Source of the DNA: Rubricella aquisinus
GTDB lineage: Bacteria > Pseudomonadota > Alphaproteobacteria > Rhodobacterales > Rhodobacteraceae
Direction: 5' to 3'
Assembly: GCF_014199445.1 (NCBI RefSeq)
Contig: NZ_JACIJS010000011.1
Coordinates: 1-64,000 of the forward strand
Length of the DNA: 64,000 nt
In this document: positions 1 to 8,263 of the stretch, one piece after another
Layout: every line of letters begins with the position of its first letter
How positions within the stretch are numbered: position 1 is the first letter of the stretch
Notes under the pieces: model-generated
Database searches by the model: none
What the model was told of the DNA's origin: nothing
What the model saw: the letters and a program-made list of their open reading frames with translations, nothing else
Translations under genes and position numbers: made by a program

Positions 1-33
1 TTTTTCCGGAGGATACCAATGTAGCAAAAGTTT

Positions 34-54
34 CGCGCTGAAGCGCGGCTTTTT
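34..54 (+). terminator. Rho-independent terminator of a gene left of the window
   Basis: CGCGC and GCGCG pair around a TGAA loop, followed by GC and five T (50-54). The orientation suggests it ends a plus-strand transcript whose gene lies outside the window. The stem is only 5 bp but fully GC. Confidence 0.55.
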
Positions 55-88
55 CGTCTGAAGACGAAGGCTTCAACCAAATCAGGGA

Positions 89-322
89 CAGTGAAATGGG
101 ACTGGCGGAGCAAGAGCAGCCCCCGCGATTCGGCCGTGGGTCAAGGTCCGAGGAACGAGCGGCCTTGACGCGCGGGCGAATCGTGAAACCCACAATTGAG
201 GGGGTGATTTGAGGAACAAACCTGTTCCTCAAACACCTCATGACAGGCAAAGCCTCAGCGCCGAAGGCGCTGCCGGGCCCAACAGGAGGAGGGAGCGCAA
301 GCGACTGAACGACGGGCGGGAG
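89..322. repeat. Composite intergenic repeat, copy A
   Basis: Positions 121-184 are identical to 25354-25417 and 30292-30355 (64 nt, three copies). The core folds as CGATTCG/CGAATCG (126-132 with 177-183) enclosing GTCAAGG-T-CCG/CGG-CCTTGAC (140-150 with 160-169). It is followed by a separate 10-bp hairpin TTGAGGAACA/TGTTCCTCAA (209-232). The right end CGACGGGCGGGAG (310-322) is the terminal sequence shared with copies B and D. A matching left terminal sequence is not visible in this copy. Confidence 0.85.
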
Positions 323-328
323 AGCCCC

Positions 329-1942
329 CTACAGGTCCTGTGCGCGCGCGCGGAGGACGAATTTCTGGATCTTTCCGGTCGATGTTTTCGGCAATTCGCC
401 AAATATCACCGTTCTTGGGCATTTGTAATGCGCGAGGTTCTCGCGGCAAAAGCTGATCACCTCCGCCTCATTCGGCGCATGCCCTCCCTTGAGTTCAATA
501 AAGGCACAGGGCGTTTCACCCCATTTCTCATCTGGGCGCGCGACCACGGCGCAGAAGGACACAGCGGGGTGTTTGTAGAGCACCTCCTCCACCTCGATCG
601 ACGAGATATTCTCCCCACCAGAGATGATGACATCCTTGGAGCGGTCCTTAAGCTGGATATATCCGTCCGGGTGTTTCACCCCGATATCCCCGGTCCAGAA
701 CCAGCCGTCCTTGAATGCTTTTGCCGTCGCCTTCGGGTTCTTGAAATAGCCTTTCATCACCACATTGCCGCGCATCACCACTTCGCCAAGGGATTGGCCA
801 TCGGCGGCCACCATCTCCCCGGTTTCGGTGTTGCACACATCAAGCGCCTCAAGCGCGGCATAGCGCACGCCCTGACGGGATTTCAGCGCGGCTTGCTCCG
901 CCACGGGCTTGTCCGACCAGTCCTGATGCCATTCATTGATCACTGCCGGGCCATAGCATTCGGTCAGCCCATACAGGTGGGTCACATTGAACCCAGCCTC
1001 GGCCATCGCTGCGAGCACCGTTTCAGGGGGCGGGGCAGCGGCGGTCATGAATTCGACAATATGCGGCAGGTCGCGCTTTTCCTCGCCCGAGGCATTGAGC
1101 AGCGTCGACATCACGATGGGCGCGCCGCACATATGGGTCACACCATGATCCGCGATGGCATCGAACATCGCCTTCGCACGCACTTGCCGCAGGCACACAT
1201 GGGTGCCCGCAACGGCACTTAGCGACCACGGAAAACACCAGCCATTGCAGTGAAACATCGGGAGCGTCCACAGATAGACAGGATGTTTGCCCATCCCCGC
1301 GCTCAGGATATTGCCCGTTGCAAGCAACGACGCGCCGCGATGATGATAGACCACGCCTTTTGGGTCACCGGTGGTGCCGGACGTGTAGTTCAGGCTGATG
1401 GCGTCCCATTCATCCTCCGGCATCAGCCAGTTGAAATCGGGATTGCCAGCCACGACGAAATCGGAATAGCCGCAGGTGCCCTCATGCACGGTCGGGTCGA
1501 GATATTCGATAATGGTCGGCTTTACCTTCGCAAGTTTGATCGCCTCATGCGCCAGCGGCACCAATTCGCGGTCCACAAGTAGGACTTTTGCCTCCCCATG
1601 ATCAAGGATGAAGGCAATGCCCGCCGCATCAAGCCGCGTGTTGAGCGCATTCAGCACAGCGCCCGCCATCGGCACGCCGTAATGCGCCTCGATCATCGGT
1701 GGGGTGTTGAACAAAAGGGCCGCCACCGTATCGCCCCGCGCAATCCCGATATCGCTGAGCGAGCAGGCAAGGCGGCGCGCCCGCGCGTAGAGATCGGCAT
1801 AGCTCAGACGCTGCTCGCCATGGATCACAGCCGGATGCGCGGGAAAGGTGCTCGCCGCCCGCTCCAGCAGGGTCAGCGGCGTGAGGGGCTGGTGATTGGC
1901 GGGATTGCGGGGCAAATCCCGGTTAAAGGCAGCATATGTCAT
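329..1942 (-). CDS. AMP-dependent acyl-CoA synthetase (fatty-acid-CoA ligase family)
   Basis: This ANL-superfamily enzyme should activate a carboxylic acid to its acyl-AMP and then to the CoA thioester in the cytoplasm. The phosphate-binding motif YTSGTTGDPKG lies near residue 186, YGLTECYGP near 325, the WTGD aspartate near 418, the DRSKD hinge near 434 and the adenylation lysine in TSTGKIQK near 524. At about 537 residues it is full length. GGGAGGAG abuts the first ATG (1948) directly but sits about 8 nt before the second ATG, so I take 1942 as the start. The substrate cannot be read from sequence; medium or long-chain acids are most likely. It faces away from the SDR gene across about 160 bp. 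Confidence 0.9.
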   Translation of the reverse strand: MTYAAFNRDLPRNPANHQPLTPLTLLERAASTFPAHPAVIHGEQRLSYADLYARARRLACSLSDIGIARGDTVAALLFNTPPMIEAHYGVPMAGAVLNALNTRLDAAGIAFILDHGEAKVLLVDRELVPLAHEAIKLAKVKPTIIEYLDPTVHEGTCGYSDFVVAGNPDFNWLMPEDEWDAISLNYTSGTTGDPKGVVYHHRGASLLATGNILSAGMGKHPVYLWTLPMFHCNGWCFPWSLSAVAGTHVCLRQVRAKAMFDAIADHGVTHMCGAPIVMSTLLNASGEEKRDLPHIVEFMTAAAPPPETVLAAMAEAGFNVTHLYGLTECYGPAVINEWHQDWSDKPVAEQAALKSRQGVRYAALEALDVCNTETGEMVAADGQSLGEVVMRGNVVMKGYFKNPKATAKAFKDGWFWTGDIGVKHPDGYIQLKDRSKDVIISGGENISSIEVEEVLYKHPAVSFCAVVARPDEKWGETPCAFIELKGGHAPNEAEVISFCRENLAHYKCPRTVIFGELPKTSTGKIQKFVLRARAQDL

Positions 1943-2110
1943 TGTCATCTCCTCCCGTTTTTCCGCACTGTCACGCCTGCGGTTGGCTTAAGAAAGGGCG
2001 ATTGACCCGCCCTGTCCAGTCTGATCGTCATATCCCCCCTCGAAACATCGGCAGAGTTGGGCTATGTGAGCGGTCCGGGAGACCGACCGGCGTAACGCAA
2101 GGAGGAACGG

Positions 2111-2917
2111 ATGGGCGTGTCCGTTGCAGGAAAGACCGCGATTGTCACAGGAGCCGCGCATGGCGTGGGGCTCGCGATTGCGCGCAAACTCGTGGCCAAT
2201 GGCGCAAATGTGGTCATGGCCGACCTCGATGATGAAAAGCTCGACAGTGAAATCACCACGCTGCGCAAGGATGATGGCCGTGTGACGGGCTTTTCCTGCG
2301 ATCTGCGCGAAAAGCTGTCGATCACCAATCTGATGGCCACCGCGATGGATCAGTACGAGCGGGTGGACATTCTGGTGAATGCGTCCCGTCAGGTGCTGGC
2401 CTCTGATCCGCTGGACCCTGATGATGATCTTTTTGACCAGTTGATGCAGCAGAACGTGAAGAATGCGCTGCGGCTCAGCCAGGTCGTTGCGCGCAAGATG
2501 ATCAAGCAGGCCGCCGATCAGCCCCGCGGCACGAATAACGGGGCCATCGTGAACGTGACCTCCATCGCGTCGCGCCGCACATTGCCTGAATTGCTGGCTT
2601 ATTCGGTCAGTTGCGCGGCGCTTGACCAGATGACCCGCAGCCTCGCGGTGGCCTTGGCCAAGGATGGGGTGCGGGTCAATGCCGTGGCCCTTGGCGGTGT
2701 GATGACCGCCCATCTGAAAGAGGCATTGAAGGACCGGGAGGAACTGCGCGCCGAACTCGCCGCCGTGACCCCGCTGGGCCGGATCGGTGAGGCGGAAGAA
2801 GCGGCGGAGGCCGTGATGTTCCTCGCCTCCGACGCGGCGAGCTTCATCACCGGGCAGATTTTGGGTGTCGATGGCGGGCGCATGAACCTTGATCCGATGG
2901 ACCGGCCCGCGCACTGA
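2111..2917 (+). CDS. SDR family protein with catalytic Lys replaced by Cys
   Basis: This is a Rossmann-fold short-chain dehydrogenase/reductase-like protein of 268 residues. The dinucleotide-binding loop TGAAHGVG is at 13-20. The usual NNAG is degenerate (VNASR, about 89-93). A serine (151 or 154) and Tyr164 are present, but the Y-x3-K motif reads YSVSC: position 168 is Cys (codon TGC, 2612-2614). The C-terminal substrate-loop region (VNAVALGG, then a dimer-type DGGRM end) looks normal. A strong AAGGAGG precedes the ATG. Without the lysine, proton relay and NAD(P) ribose binding should be impaired, so it may be a weak, altered or non-catalytic member. It converges on the cobC-like gene with a 3-bp gap. 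Confidence 0.8.
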   Translation: MGVSVAGKTAIVTGAAHGVGLAIARKLVANGANVVMADLDDEKLDSEITTLRKDDGRVTGFSCDLREKLSITNLMATAMDQYERVDILVNASRQVLASDPLDPDDDLFDQLMQQNVKNALRLSQVVARKMIKQAADQPRGTNNGAIVNVTSIASRRTLPELLAYSVSCAALDQMTRSLAVALAKDGVRVNAVALGGVMTAHLKEALKDREELRAELAAVTPLGRIGEAEEAAEAVMFLASDAASFITGQILGVDGGRMNLDPMDRPAH

Positions 2918-2920
2918 CCG

Positions 2921-3493
2921 CTAAAGCTGGAGGTTCACCCCACCGACCCGCCAAACGCCGGGTTCGGGCAGGTAATCGAGCCGGGTCATTGAGAGGTTCG
3001 CCACTTCAAACGCCAGCGCCCGGTCCGGGGACAGTCCCGTCGCATGGGCCAAGGCGGCAAGGATCACACCCATATGGGCTACCGCGATAATATCGCGGTG
3101 CTGGCCATTGAGGCGATCAATTTCAGCGACAACACGGGCCGAAAACCCATCCCAGCTTTCCCCGTTCGGCGTGGCAGGAGCACCCGGAGTGGTCCAGAAC
3201 GCATGGGACAGGTCGGGCCAGCGGGTCGCGATCTCATCAAATCCCAGCCCCTCCCAATCACCATAATGCATCTCCCGCAAGGCCGATGTGTCGGGCAGAC
3301 GCTCCCGATCCAAGGCATCTGCCGTTGCTTTGGCGCGGATGAGGTCAGACGAAATCACCGGGGCGTCTGCGGGCAAGGCCGCGCGGAGCCGCGCGAGTTT
3401 CACGGTGTCGGACAAATCGGCGGGCAGATCGGTCCAGCCGATAGCAGCCTTTGCATGGGTCGGCCCGTGCCGCACCCACCACCAGCGGGTCAT
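2921..3493 (-). CDS. Histidine phosphatase family protein, CobC-like
   Basis: This is a 190-residue phosphoglycerate-mutase-type histidine phosphatase. The phosphohistidine motif RHG is at 8-10, followed by an SSDLIRAKATAD block near 50, an acidic E in REMHYGDWEG and the second catalytic His in VAHMG. The start ATG overlaps the cobU stop by 4 bp, so the two are translationally coupled. With cobU as partner, the likely role is dephosphorylation of alpha-ribazole phosphate or cobalamin phosphate late in B12 assembly. That role is inferred from context; the family itself is certain. Confidence 0.8.
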   Translation of the reverse strand: MTRWWWVRHGPTHAKAAIGWTDLPADLSDTVKLARLRAALPADAPVISSDLIRAKATADALDRERLPDTSALREMHYGDWEGLGFDEIATRWPDLSHAFWTTPGAPATPNGESWDGFSARVVAEIDRLNGQHRDIIAVAHMGVILAALAHATGLSPDRALAFEVANLSMTRLDYLPEPGVWRVGGVNLQL

Positions 3494-4020
3494 TGCGGCA
3501 CCGTGCCTTTCAGCGCCATGGGCAATCCGGCGGCGACGAACAGCACCGTATCGGCCTCCGCCGCGATGGCCTGATTGAGCCGCCCCTGCGCATCCCGAAA
3601 CCGGCGCGCGAGCGCATTTTCCGGCACGATACCAAGGCCCACTTCGTTTGACACGACGATCACCGGCCCCGTGGCCGCGCTGAGTGCTGCCCGCAACGCG
3701 GCACTCGCGCGATCAAGGTCGGCCTCCGCCAGCATTTCGTTGCTCAGCCACAGGGTCAGGCAATCTATCACCGTCACATGCCCGGCGGGCACGCCCTTTA
3801 TGGCGTCGGGCAGGGCGCGCGGCTCCTCGATGGTCAGCCACCCCGCGCCCCGATCCGCCCGGTGGCGGACGATGCGGTCGGCCATTTCATCGTCCCAAGC
3901 CTGCGCCGTGGCGATATAGGCGCGTGGCAGGCCGCAGCCGATGGCCAATCGTTCGGCCAATGCCGATTTGCCAGAGCGGGCGCCGCCAAGCACGAAAGTA
4001 AGTCTTTTGAGTCCGCTCAT
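3490..4020 (-). CDS. cobU: Bifunctional adenosylcobinamide kinase/adenosylcobinamide-phosphate guanylyltransferase
   Basis: CobU/CobP phosphorylates adenosylcobinamide and then transfers GMP to it, in the nucleotide-loop branch of cobalamin synthesis. The P-loop GGARSGKS sits at residues 12-19. The family blocks RAYIATAQAWDDEM, TVIDCLTLWLSNE and VVSNEVGLGIVPE follow in order. At 176 residues it has the usual length. The reading frame stays open further upstream, but that extension has no family similarity and would run into the rpoH promoter region, so the ATG at 4020 is chosen. It diverges from rpoH2. Confidence 0.93.
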   Translation of the reverse strand: MSGLKRLTFVLGGARSGKSALAERLAIGCGLPRAYIATAQAWDDEMADRIVRHRADRGAGWLTIEEPRALPDAIKGVPAGHVTVIDCLTLWLSNEMLAEADLDRASAALRAALSAATGPVIVVSNEVGLGIVPENALARRFRDAQGRLNQAIAAEADTVLFVAAGLPMALKGTVPQ

Positions 4021-4051
4021 GAAACAATCTGAATCTTTTTTACAGGATTGG

Positions 4052-4078
4052 TGATCCAAGCCGTTAACCGCTTCGTAA
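4052..4078 (+). promoter_or_regulatory. Predicted RpoE-type promoter of rpoH2
   Basis: TGATCC (4052-4057), a spacer of exactly 18 nt, then TAA (4076-4078) match the form I recall for the Rhodobacter RpoE consensus, TGATCC-N18-TAA. Transcription would begin about 40 nt before the rpoH2 ATG. In Rhodobacter sphaeroides rpoHII is a known RpoE target, so location and motif agree. Confidence 0.7.
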
Positions 4079-4125
4079 CACCCTAAAGACCACAACACGC
4101 ACCACACCGACAAGGGATCTGAGCC

Positions 4126-5001
4126 ATGGCACTGGATGACACGCTTTCCCGATCTGTAACGCGCAAGGCCATGTCGGCCGAAATGCTGGATGCAGAGACC
4201 GAGTTGCAATTGGCCCGCGCATGGCGGGACAATCGCGATGAACGGGCTTTGCACCGCTTGGTTACGGCCTATATGCGGCTCGCCGTGTCGATGGCCGCGA
4301 AATATCGCCGGTACGGGGCACCGATGCCGGATCTCATTCAGGAGGCGGGGGTAGGCCTGATGAAGGCCGCGGATAAGTTTGACCCGGATCGGGGGGTCCG
4401 GTTCTCAACTTATGCCGTATGGTGGATCAAGGCGTCGATCCAGGATTATGTGATGCGGAACTGGTCGATGGTCCGTACCGGCTCCACCTCGTCGCAAAAG
4501 GCGCTTTTCTTCAATATGCGCCGCGTGCGCGCCAAGCTGGAGCGTGAAGCCGGGGGCGACACGATCGACGGGCAGACCATGCGTGAGATGATCGCGACCG
4601 AGGTTGGCGTGCCGCTGCGCGATGTGGAGATGATGGAGGCCCGCCTGTCCGGCTCCGACTTCTCACTCAACGCGCAACAGGCGGGCGATGAGGGCCGCGA
4701 ATGGCTTGAGGCGCTGGAGGATGAAAGCCCGCAGGCCGATGAAACCGTCACCGCAAACCATGACACATTGCGCGCCCGCGCGTGGCTGACCGACGCGATG
4801 CAGGCTCTCACGGACCGCGAAAAGATGATCGTGGTGGAGCGTAAGCTCCGCGACGACCCGCGCACGCTGGAAAGCCTCGGCACGGAATTGGGCCTCTCGA
4901 AAGAGCGCATCCGCCAGCTTGAGGCGCAAGCGCTCAAGAAGCTGCGCAAGCGGCTGGAGGCCAGCAATGTGAGCGCGGCAGAGATGCTCGCCTCCGCCTG
5001 A
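4126..5001 (+). CDS. rpoH: RNA polymerase sigma-32 type factor (RpoH2)
   Basis: This is a heat-shock/oxidative-stress class sigma-70 family factor of 291 residues. Region 2 contains LIQEAGVGLMKAADKFDPDRGVRFSTYA and WWIKASIQDYVMRNWS. The RpoH-specific box QKALFFNMR follows. Region 4 near the C-terminus has LTDREKMIVVERKL and the helix-turn-helix SLGTELGLSKERIRQLE. The RpoE-like promoter in front of it argues for the RpoHII paralogue used in the singlet-oxygen and oxidative-stress response, rather than the classical heat-shock RpoH1. Family assignment is firm; the paralogue is inferred. Confidence 0.92.
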   Translation: MALDDTLSRSVTRKAMSAEMLDAETELQLARAWRDNRDERALHRLVTAYMRLAVSMAAKYRRYGAPMPDLIQEAGVGLMKAADKFDPDRGVRFSTYAVWWIKASIQDYVMRNWSMVRTGSTSSQKALFFNMRRVRAKLEREAGGDTIDGQTMREMIATEVGVPLRDVEMMEARLSGSDFSLNAQQAGDEGREWLEALEDESPQADETVTANHDTLRARAWLTDAMQALTDREKMIVVERKLRDDPRTLESLGTELGLSKERIRQLEAQALKKLRKRLEASNVSAAEMLASA

Positions 5002-5021
5002 ACAGGTTTTACTCCCCAGAC

Positions 5022-5057
5022 TGGGCCGGTCGCATGCGCGCACCGGCCCATTTTTTG
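5022..5057 (+). terminator. Rho-independent terminator after rpoH2
   Basis: GGGCCGGT (5023-5030) and ACCGGCCC (5042-5049) form an 8-bp stem around an 11-nt loop, followed by ATTTTTT. It isolates rpoH2 from the coaBC operon. Confidence 0.85.
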
Positions 5058-5102
5058 TGCTCTTTGCGCGGGTAGGAAATGCCCATCCCTTCCCCCCTTT
5101 GC

Positions 5103-5130
5103 CTTGAAAGGTGGGACTCCGGGCCATACA
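5103..5130 (+). promoter_or_regulatory. Possible sigma-32-like promoter of the coaBC operon
   Basis: CTTGAAA (5103-5109), a 14-nt spacer and CCATACA (5124-5130) resemble the classical heat-shock consensus CTTGAAA-N(11-16)-CCCATNT. The same bases can be read as a sigma-70 promoter, TTGAAA-N17-TACACA. The site is about 40 nt before the coaBC ATG, so it is probably the operon promoter whichever sigma factor uses it. Confidence 0.45.
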
Positions 5131-5171
5131 CACTATATCTGTGTTAATAATCCCGACGCCCGGAGCCCCAT

Positions 5172-6365
5172 ATGCTGACTGGATCACGCATCCTCCTGAT
5201 CATTGGTGGTGGCATTGCGGCCTATAAATCGCTTGAGCTGATCCGGCTTTTGAAAGGGGCGGGTCATGCGGTCAGCCCGGTTCTGACCCGGGCGGCGGAG
5301 GAATTCGTGACACCGCTCTCCGTTTCTGCGCTGGCGGGGGAGAAGGTCTATCGCGACCTGTTCGATCTGACGGATGAAGCGGAGATGGGGCATATCCAAC
5401 TGTCCCGCGCCGCCGATCTGGTCGTCGTCGCCCCGGCCACCGCCGATATGATGGCCAAGATGGCCCATGGTCACGCCAATGACCTTGCCTCCACGCTCCT
5501 GATGGCGACCGATACGCCCGTGTTGATCGCGCCTGCGATGAATGTGCGGATGTGGGAGCACGCCGCGACCCAGCGCAATCTGGCGACGCTTCACGGCGAC
5601 GGAATTGCCGTGATCGGGCCGGATGTGGGCGACATGGCCTGTGGGGAGCATGGACCGGGCCGGATGAGCGAGCCTGCCGCCATCATGGCGGAGATCACCC
5701 GCAGGCTCAGCGACGGGCCGCTCAAGGGAAAGCATATCCTCGTCACCTCTGGCCCCACCCATGAGCCGATTGACCCGGTGCGCTACATCGCCAACCGATC
5801 CTCCGGGGCGCAAGGAACCGCGATTGCGGAGGCGTTGACCGCACTTGGGGCTGAGGTCACCTTCGTCACTGGCCCCGCGACGGCCCCCCGCCCCCGTGGT
5901 GCGCGGTTGATTGAGGTGGAGACCGCCCGGCAGATGCTCGACGCGGTGCAAGCCGCCCTGCCCGCTGCAGCCGCTGTGTTCTGCGCGGCGGTTGCGGATT
6001 GGCATGTGACAAATGCCGGCTCCTCCAAGATCAAGAAAGACGCGACCGGCACCCTGCCGACCCTCGATTTCGCGGAAAATCCGGACATCCTCGCCACGAT
6101 CAGCAAGGGCGCTGATCGCCCGCCGCTCGTCATCGGGTTTGCTGCGGAAACGGATGACGTGATCGCACATGCGACCGCGAAACGCGCGCGCAAGGGCTGC
6201 GACTGGATCGTCGCCAATGACGTGCGGCCCGAGACGGGCATCATGGGCGGGACCAGCAATCAGGTGACGCTCATCACAGCGGACGGGGCTGAGCCATGGC
6301 CCCTTTTGAGCAAATCGGACACGGCCGCGCGTCTTGCCGCGCGCATTGCGGAGCATCTGACATGA
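5172..6365 (+). CDS. coaBC: Bifunctional phosphopantothenoylcysteine decarboxylase/phosphopantothenate-cysteine ligase
   Basis: This enzyme performs two consecutive steps of coenzyme A synthesis: CTP-dependent ligation of cysteine to phosphopantothenate, then FMN-dependent decarboxylation. The N-terminal CoaC half has the catalytic His at about 74, PAMNVRMW at 121-128 and the substrate-clamp cysteine in [10 protein letters not shown] near 157. The CoaB half begins near residue 180 with [21 protein letters not shown] and carries SKIKKD, the lysine loop. Its 397 residues are the normal length. It leads a six-gene operon, and its stop overlaps the dut start by 4 bp. Confidence 0.96.
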   Translation: MLTGSRILLIIGGGIAAYKSLELIRLLKGAGHAVSPVLTRAAEEFVTPLSVSALAGEKVYRDLFDLTDEAEMGHIQLSRAADLVVVAPATADMMAKMAHGHANDLASTLLMATDTPVLIAPAMNVRMWEHAATQRNLATLHGDGIAVIGPDVGDMACGEHGPGRMSEPAAIMAEITRRLSDGPLKGKHILVTSGPTHEPIDPVRYIANRSSGAQGTAIAEALTALGAEVTFVTGPATAPRPRGARLIEVETARQMLDAVQAALPAAAAVFCAAVADWHVTNAGSSKIKKDATGTLPTLDFAENPDILATISKGADRPPLVIGFAAETDDVIAHATAKRARKGCDWIVANDVRPETGIMGGTSNQVTLITADGAEPWPLLSKSDTAARLAARIAEHLT

Positions 6366-6865
6366 CCGGCATCAATCTCAGCCTGCCCGGCATCACCGTC
6401 AAAGTGAAACGCAGCGACGATGCCGACCCGGATATCCCGCTCCCCGCCTATGAGACGAAAGGGGCGGCGGGCATGGACCTGTGCGCGAATTTCGGCACCG
6501 ATCTGCGCCGCCGCCCGGTGAGCCTGATGCCAATGGGCCGCGCGCTGATCCCCACCGGATTGAGCCTTGAAATCCCGGACGGGTTCGAGGGGCAGGTCCG
6601 CCCGCGCTCCGGCCTTGCCCTGCGGCACGGGATCACGGTGGCCAATGCGCCCGGCACGATTGACAGCGATTATCGCGGGCAAGTGTCGGTGATCCTGATC
6701 AACCTTGGCACCAAGACCTATGAAATCAGCCATGGCGACCGGATTGCTCAGCTTGTTCTGGCACCGGTCATCCGCATTCATTGGGCGCTGACTGATACGC
6801 TTGACGATACGCCGCGCGGCTCGGGTGGGTTCGGCTCCACCGGCAAAAACCGAAAGGCCCCCTGA
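6362..6865 (+). CDS. dut: Deoxyuridine 5'-triphosphate nucleotidohydrolase
   Basis: Trimeric dUTPase hydrolyses dUTP to dUMP and pyrophosphate, keeping uracil out of DNA. The conserved motifs are in order: [27 protein letters not shown] with the catalytic Asp, a GDRIAQLV block, and the Phe-containing C-terminal GSGGFGSTG. The ATG at 6362 overlaps the coaBC stop and yields 167 residues. A longer frame from 6296 only adds coaBC shadow sequence. Coupling of dut behind coaBC is a common proteobacterial arrangement. Confidence 0.96.
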   Translation: MTGINLSLPGITVKVKRSDDADPDIPLPAYETKGAAGMDLCANFGTDLRRRPVSLMPMGRALIPTGLSLEIPDGFEGQVRPRSGLALRHGITVANAPGTIDSDYRGQVSVILINLGTKTYEISHGDRIAQLVLAPVIRIHWALTDTLDDTPRGSGGFGSTGKNRKAP

Positions 6866-7317
6866 TGCTCAGACTCTCCCGTAAATCCATCCTCGCCATC
6901 GAAGCAGTGCTTGACGTTGCCTATAATGCGCGCCCCGAACCCGTGCAGGCGCGCGACATCACCAAGCGGCAGGGCGTGCCGCATCGCTACCTTGAGCAGG
7001 TGTTGCAGCGGCTTGTGCGCGATGGCGTGCTCAAGGGCGTGCGGGGACCGCGCGGCGGCTACACGCTGGCCCGTGAACGGCGCAAGGTGACGGTGGGCGA
7101 TGTGGTCCGCGTGGTCGCGCAGATGGATGTGGAGCTTGACGATACCCGCTCACAAGGCGCGCTGTTTGCCGAGGTTGTCAGCCCGCTCTGGATCGACATG
7201 CAGGCCCGCATCTTCGCCGAGATGGACGACATCACCATGGAGCATCTCTGCCAACAGGCAGAGGCCGCGAATGTCCCACGCGCCGAAGTGTCGGATGCGG
7301 ATGATTTCACGATCTGA
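6865..7317 (+). CDS. Rrf2 family transcriptional regulator
   Basis: This is a 150-residue winged-helix regulator. The N-terminal HTH covers roughly residues 8-60 (ILAIEAVLDVAYN, then VPHRYLEQVLQRLVRDGVL) with the Rrf2 wing GVRGPRGGYTLARE. The three clustered cysteines that bind the Fe-S cluster in IscR, NsrR and RirA are missing; only one Cys is present, near residue 129. It is therefore unlikely to sense through an iron-sulfur cluster and may resemble CymR, the Rrf2 regulator of cysteine metabolism. The cysK gene 7 bp downstream supports a sulfur or cysteine role, but this is inference. Its ATG shares one base with the dut stop. Confidence 0.87.
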   Translation: MLRLSRKSILAIEAVLDVAYNARPEPVQARDITKRQGVPHRYLEQVLQRLVRDGVLKGVRGPRGGYTLARERRKVTVGDVVRVVAQMDVELDDTRSQGALFAEVVSPLWIDMQARIFAEMDDITMEHLCQQAEAANVPRAEVSDADDFTI

Positions 7318-7324
7318 GGACTGA

Positions 7325-8263
7325 ATGCGCTCGCGCGGAACGATCTATTCCAACATCACCGAAACCGTGGGCGGCACGCCCTTGGTCCGGCTGTCGCGGC
7401 TGGCGCCCGAGGCCGATATCTGCGCCAAGCTGGAGTTTTTCAATCCGCTCTCCTCGGTCAAGGATCGCATCGGCGTCGCGATGATCGACGCGCTGGAGCG
7501 GGAAGGGCGGCTTTTGCCCGGTGGCACGCTGGTGGAGCCGACAAGCGGCAATACTGGTATCGCGCTTGCGTTTGCCTGTGCTGCGCGCGGGTACAAACTG
7601 ATCCTTGTGATGCCCGAGAGCATGTCGATCGAGCGGCGCAAGATGCTCGCCCTATTGGGCGCGGAGTTGCGGCTGACCCCACCGGGGCAAGGGATGCCCG
7701 CCGCCATCGCCCTGGCCGAGGAGATCGTGGCAAGCCTGCCCGGCGCGGTGATGCCGCAACAGTTTGAAAACCCGGCGAACCCGGACATTCACATGACTAC
7801 CACGGCAGAGGAAATCTGGGCCGACACTGCCGGGCGCGTGGACGTGTTCGTGGCCGGTGTGGGGACCGGGGGCACGATCACCGGCACCTCAGCCGTGCTC
7901 AAGGCGCGCAACCCGGCGCTCCACGTCGTCGCGGTGGAGCCGGAGGACAGCCCGATCCTGTCTGGCGGCGTCGCGGGGTCCCATAAGATTCAAGGGATCG
8001 GCGCGGGCTTCGTACCCGCCATTTTGCGGCGTGATCTGATCGACGAAGTGCTGACCGTCGCGAACCAGTCCGCTTTCGACACCGCACAGGCACTCGCGCG
8101 GGTGGAGGGCATCCCGGCGGGCATCTCATCCGGTGCGGCCGTGTCAGCCGCGCTTGAGATCGCCGCCCGGCCCGACATGGCAGGCAAGCGGATCGTCACG
8201 ATCCTTCCGTCGAGCGCCGAGCGCTACCTCTCAACCGCCCTGTTCGACGGGTTGACCGCATGA
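7325..8263 (+). CDS. cysK: Cysteine synthase A (O-acetylserine sulfhydrylase)
   Basis: A PLP enzyme making L-cysteine from O-acetylserine and sulfide. The PLP lysine is Lys46 in SSVKDRIG. The substrate loop TSGNTG is at about 73-78. A glycine-rich phosphate-binding loop [10 protein letters not shown] follows near residue 180. Its 312 residues match the CysK length. It sits directly behind the Rrf2 gene and overlaps the next gene by 4 bp (ATGATG), so it is part of the coaBC-moeB operon. CysM is a less likely alternative. Confidence 0.93.
   Translation: MRSRGTIYSNITETVGGTPLVRLSRLAPEADICAKLEFFNPLSSVKDRIGVAMIDALEREGRLLPGGTLVEPTSGNTGIALAFACAARGYKLILVMPESMSIERRKMLALLGAELRLTPPGQGMPAAIALAEEIVASLPGAVMPQQFENPANPDIHMTTTAEEIWADTAGRVDVFVAGVGTGGTITGTSAVLKARNPALHVVAVEPEDSPILSGGVAGSHKIQGIGAGFVPAILRRDLIDEVLTVANQSAFDTAQALARVEGIPAGISSGAAVSAALEIAARPDMAGKRIVTILPSSAERYLSTALFDGLTA

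Larger units (their letters stand above)
1..328. other. Intergenic stretch at left window edge
   Basis: I find no credible gene here. The stretch holds a plus-strand terminator hairpin (34-54), a second small hairpin TTCGTC-TGAA-GACGAA (53-68), and copy A of the composite repeat (about 89-322), which stops 6 bases short of the stop codon of the acyl-CoA synthetase on the minus strand. Open frames reading through the repeat recur wherever the repeat does and are by-products of it. Confidence 0.7.

Noticed and set aside
121-184. Repeat core as a possible tRNA or tRNA-like gene
   Set aside because: It has nested stems but no T-loop GTTCRA sequence, no D-loop and no four-arm fold of the right size.
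209-1222. Long plus-strand open frame antisense to the acyl-CoA synthetase, starting in the repeat
   Set aside because: Its start peptide recurs at 25442 and 30380 only because the repeat recurs. The rest is the opposite strand of a clear enzyme with all its motifs.
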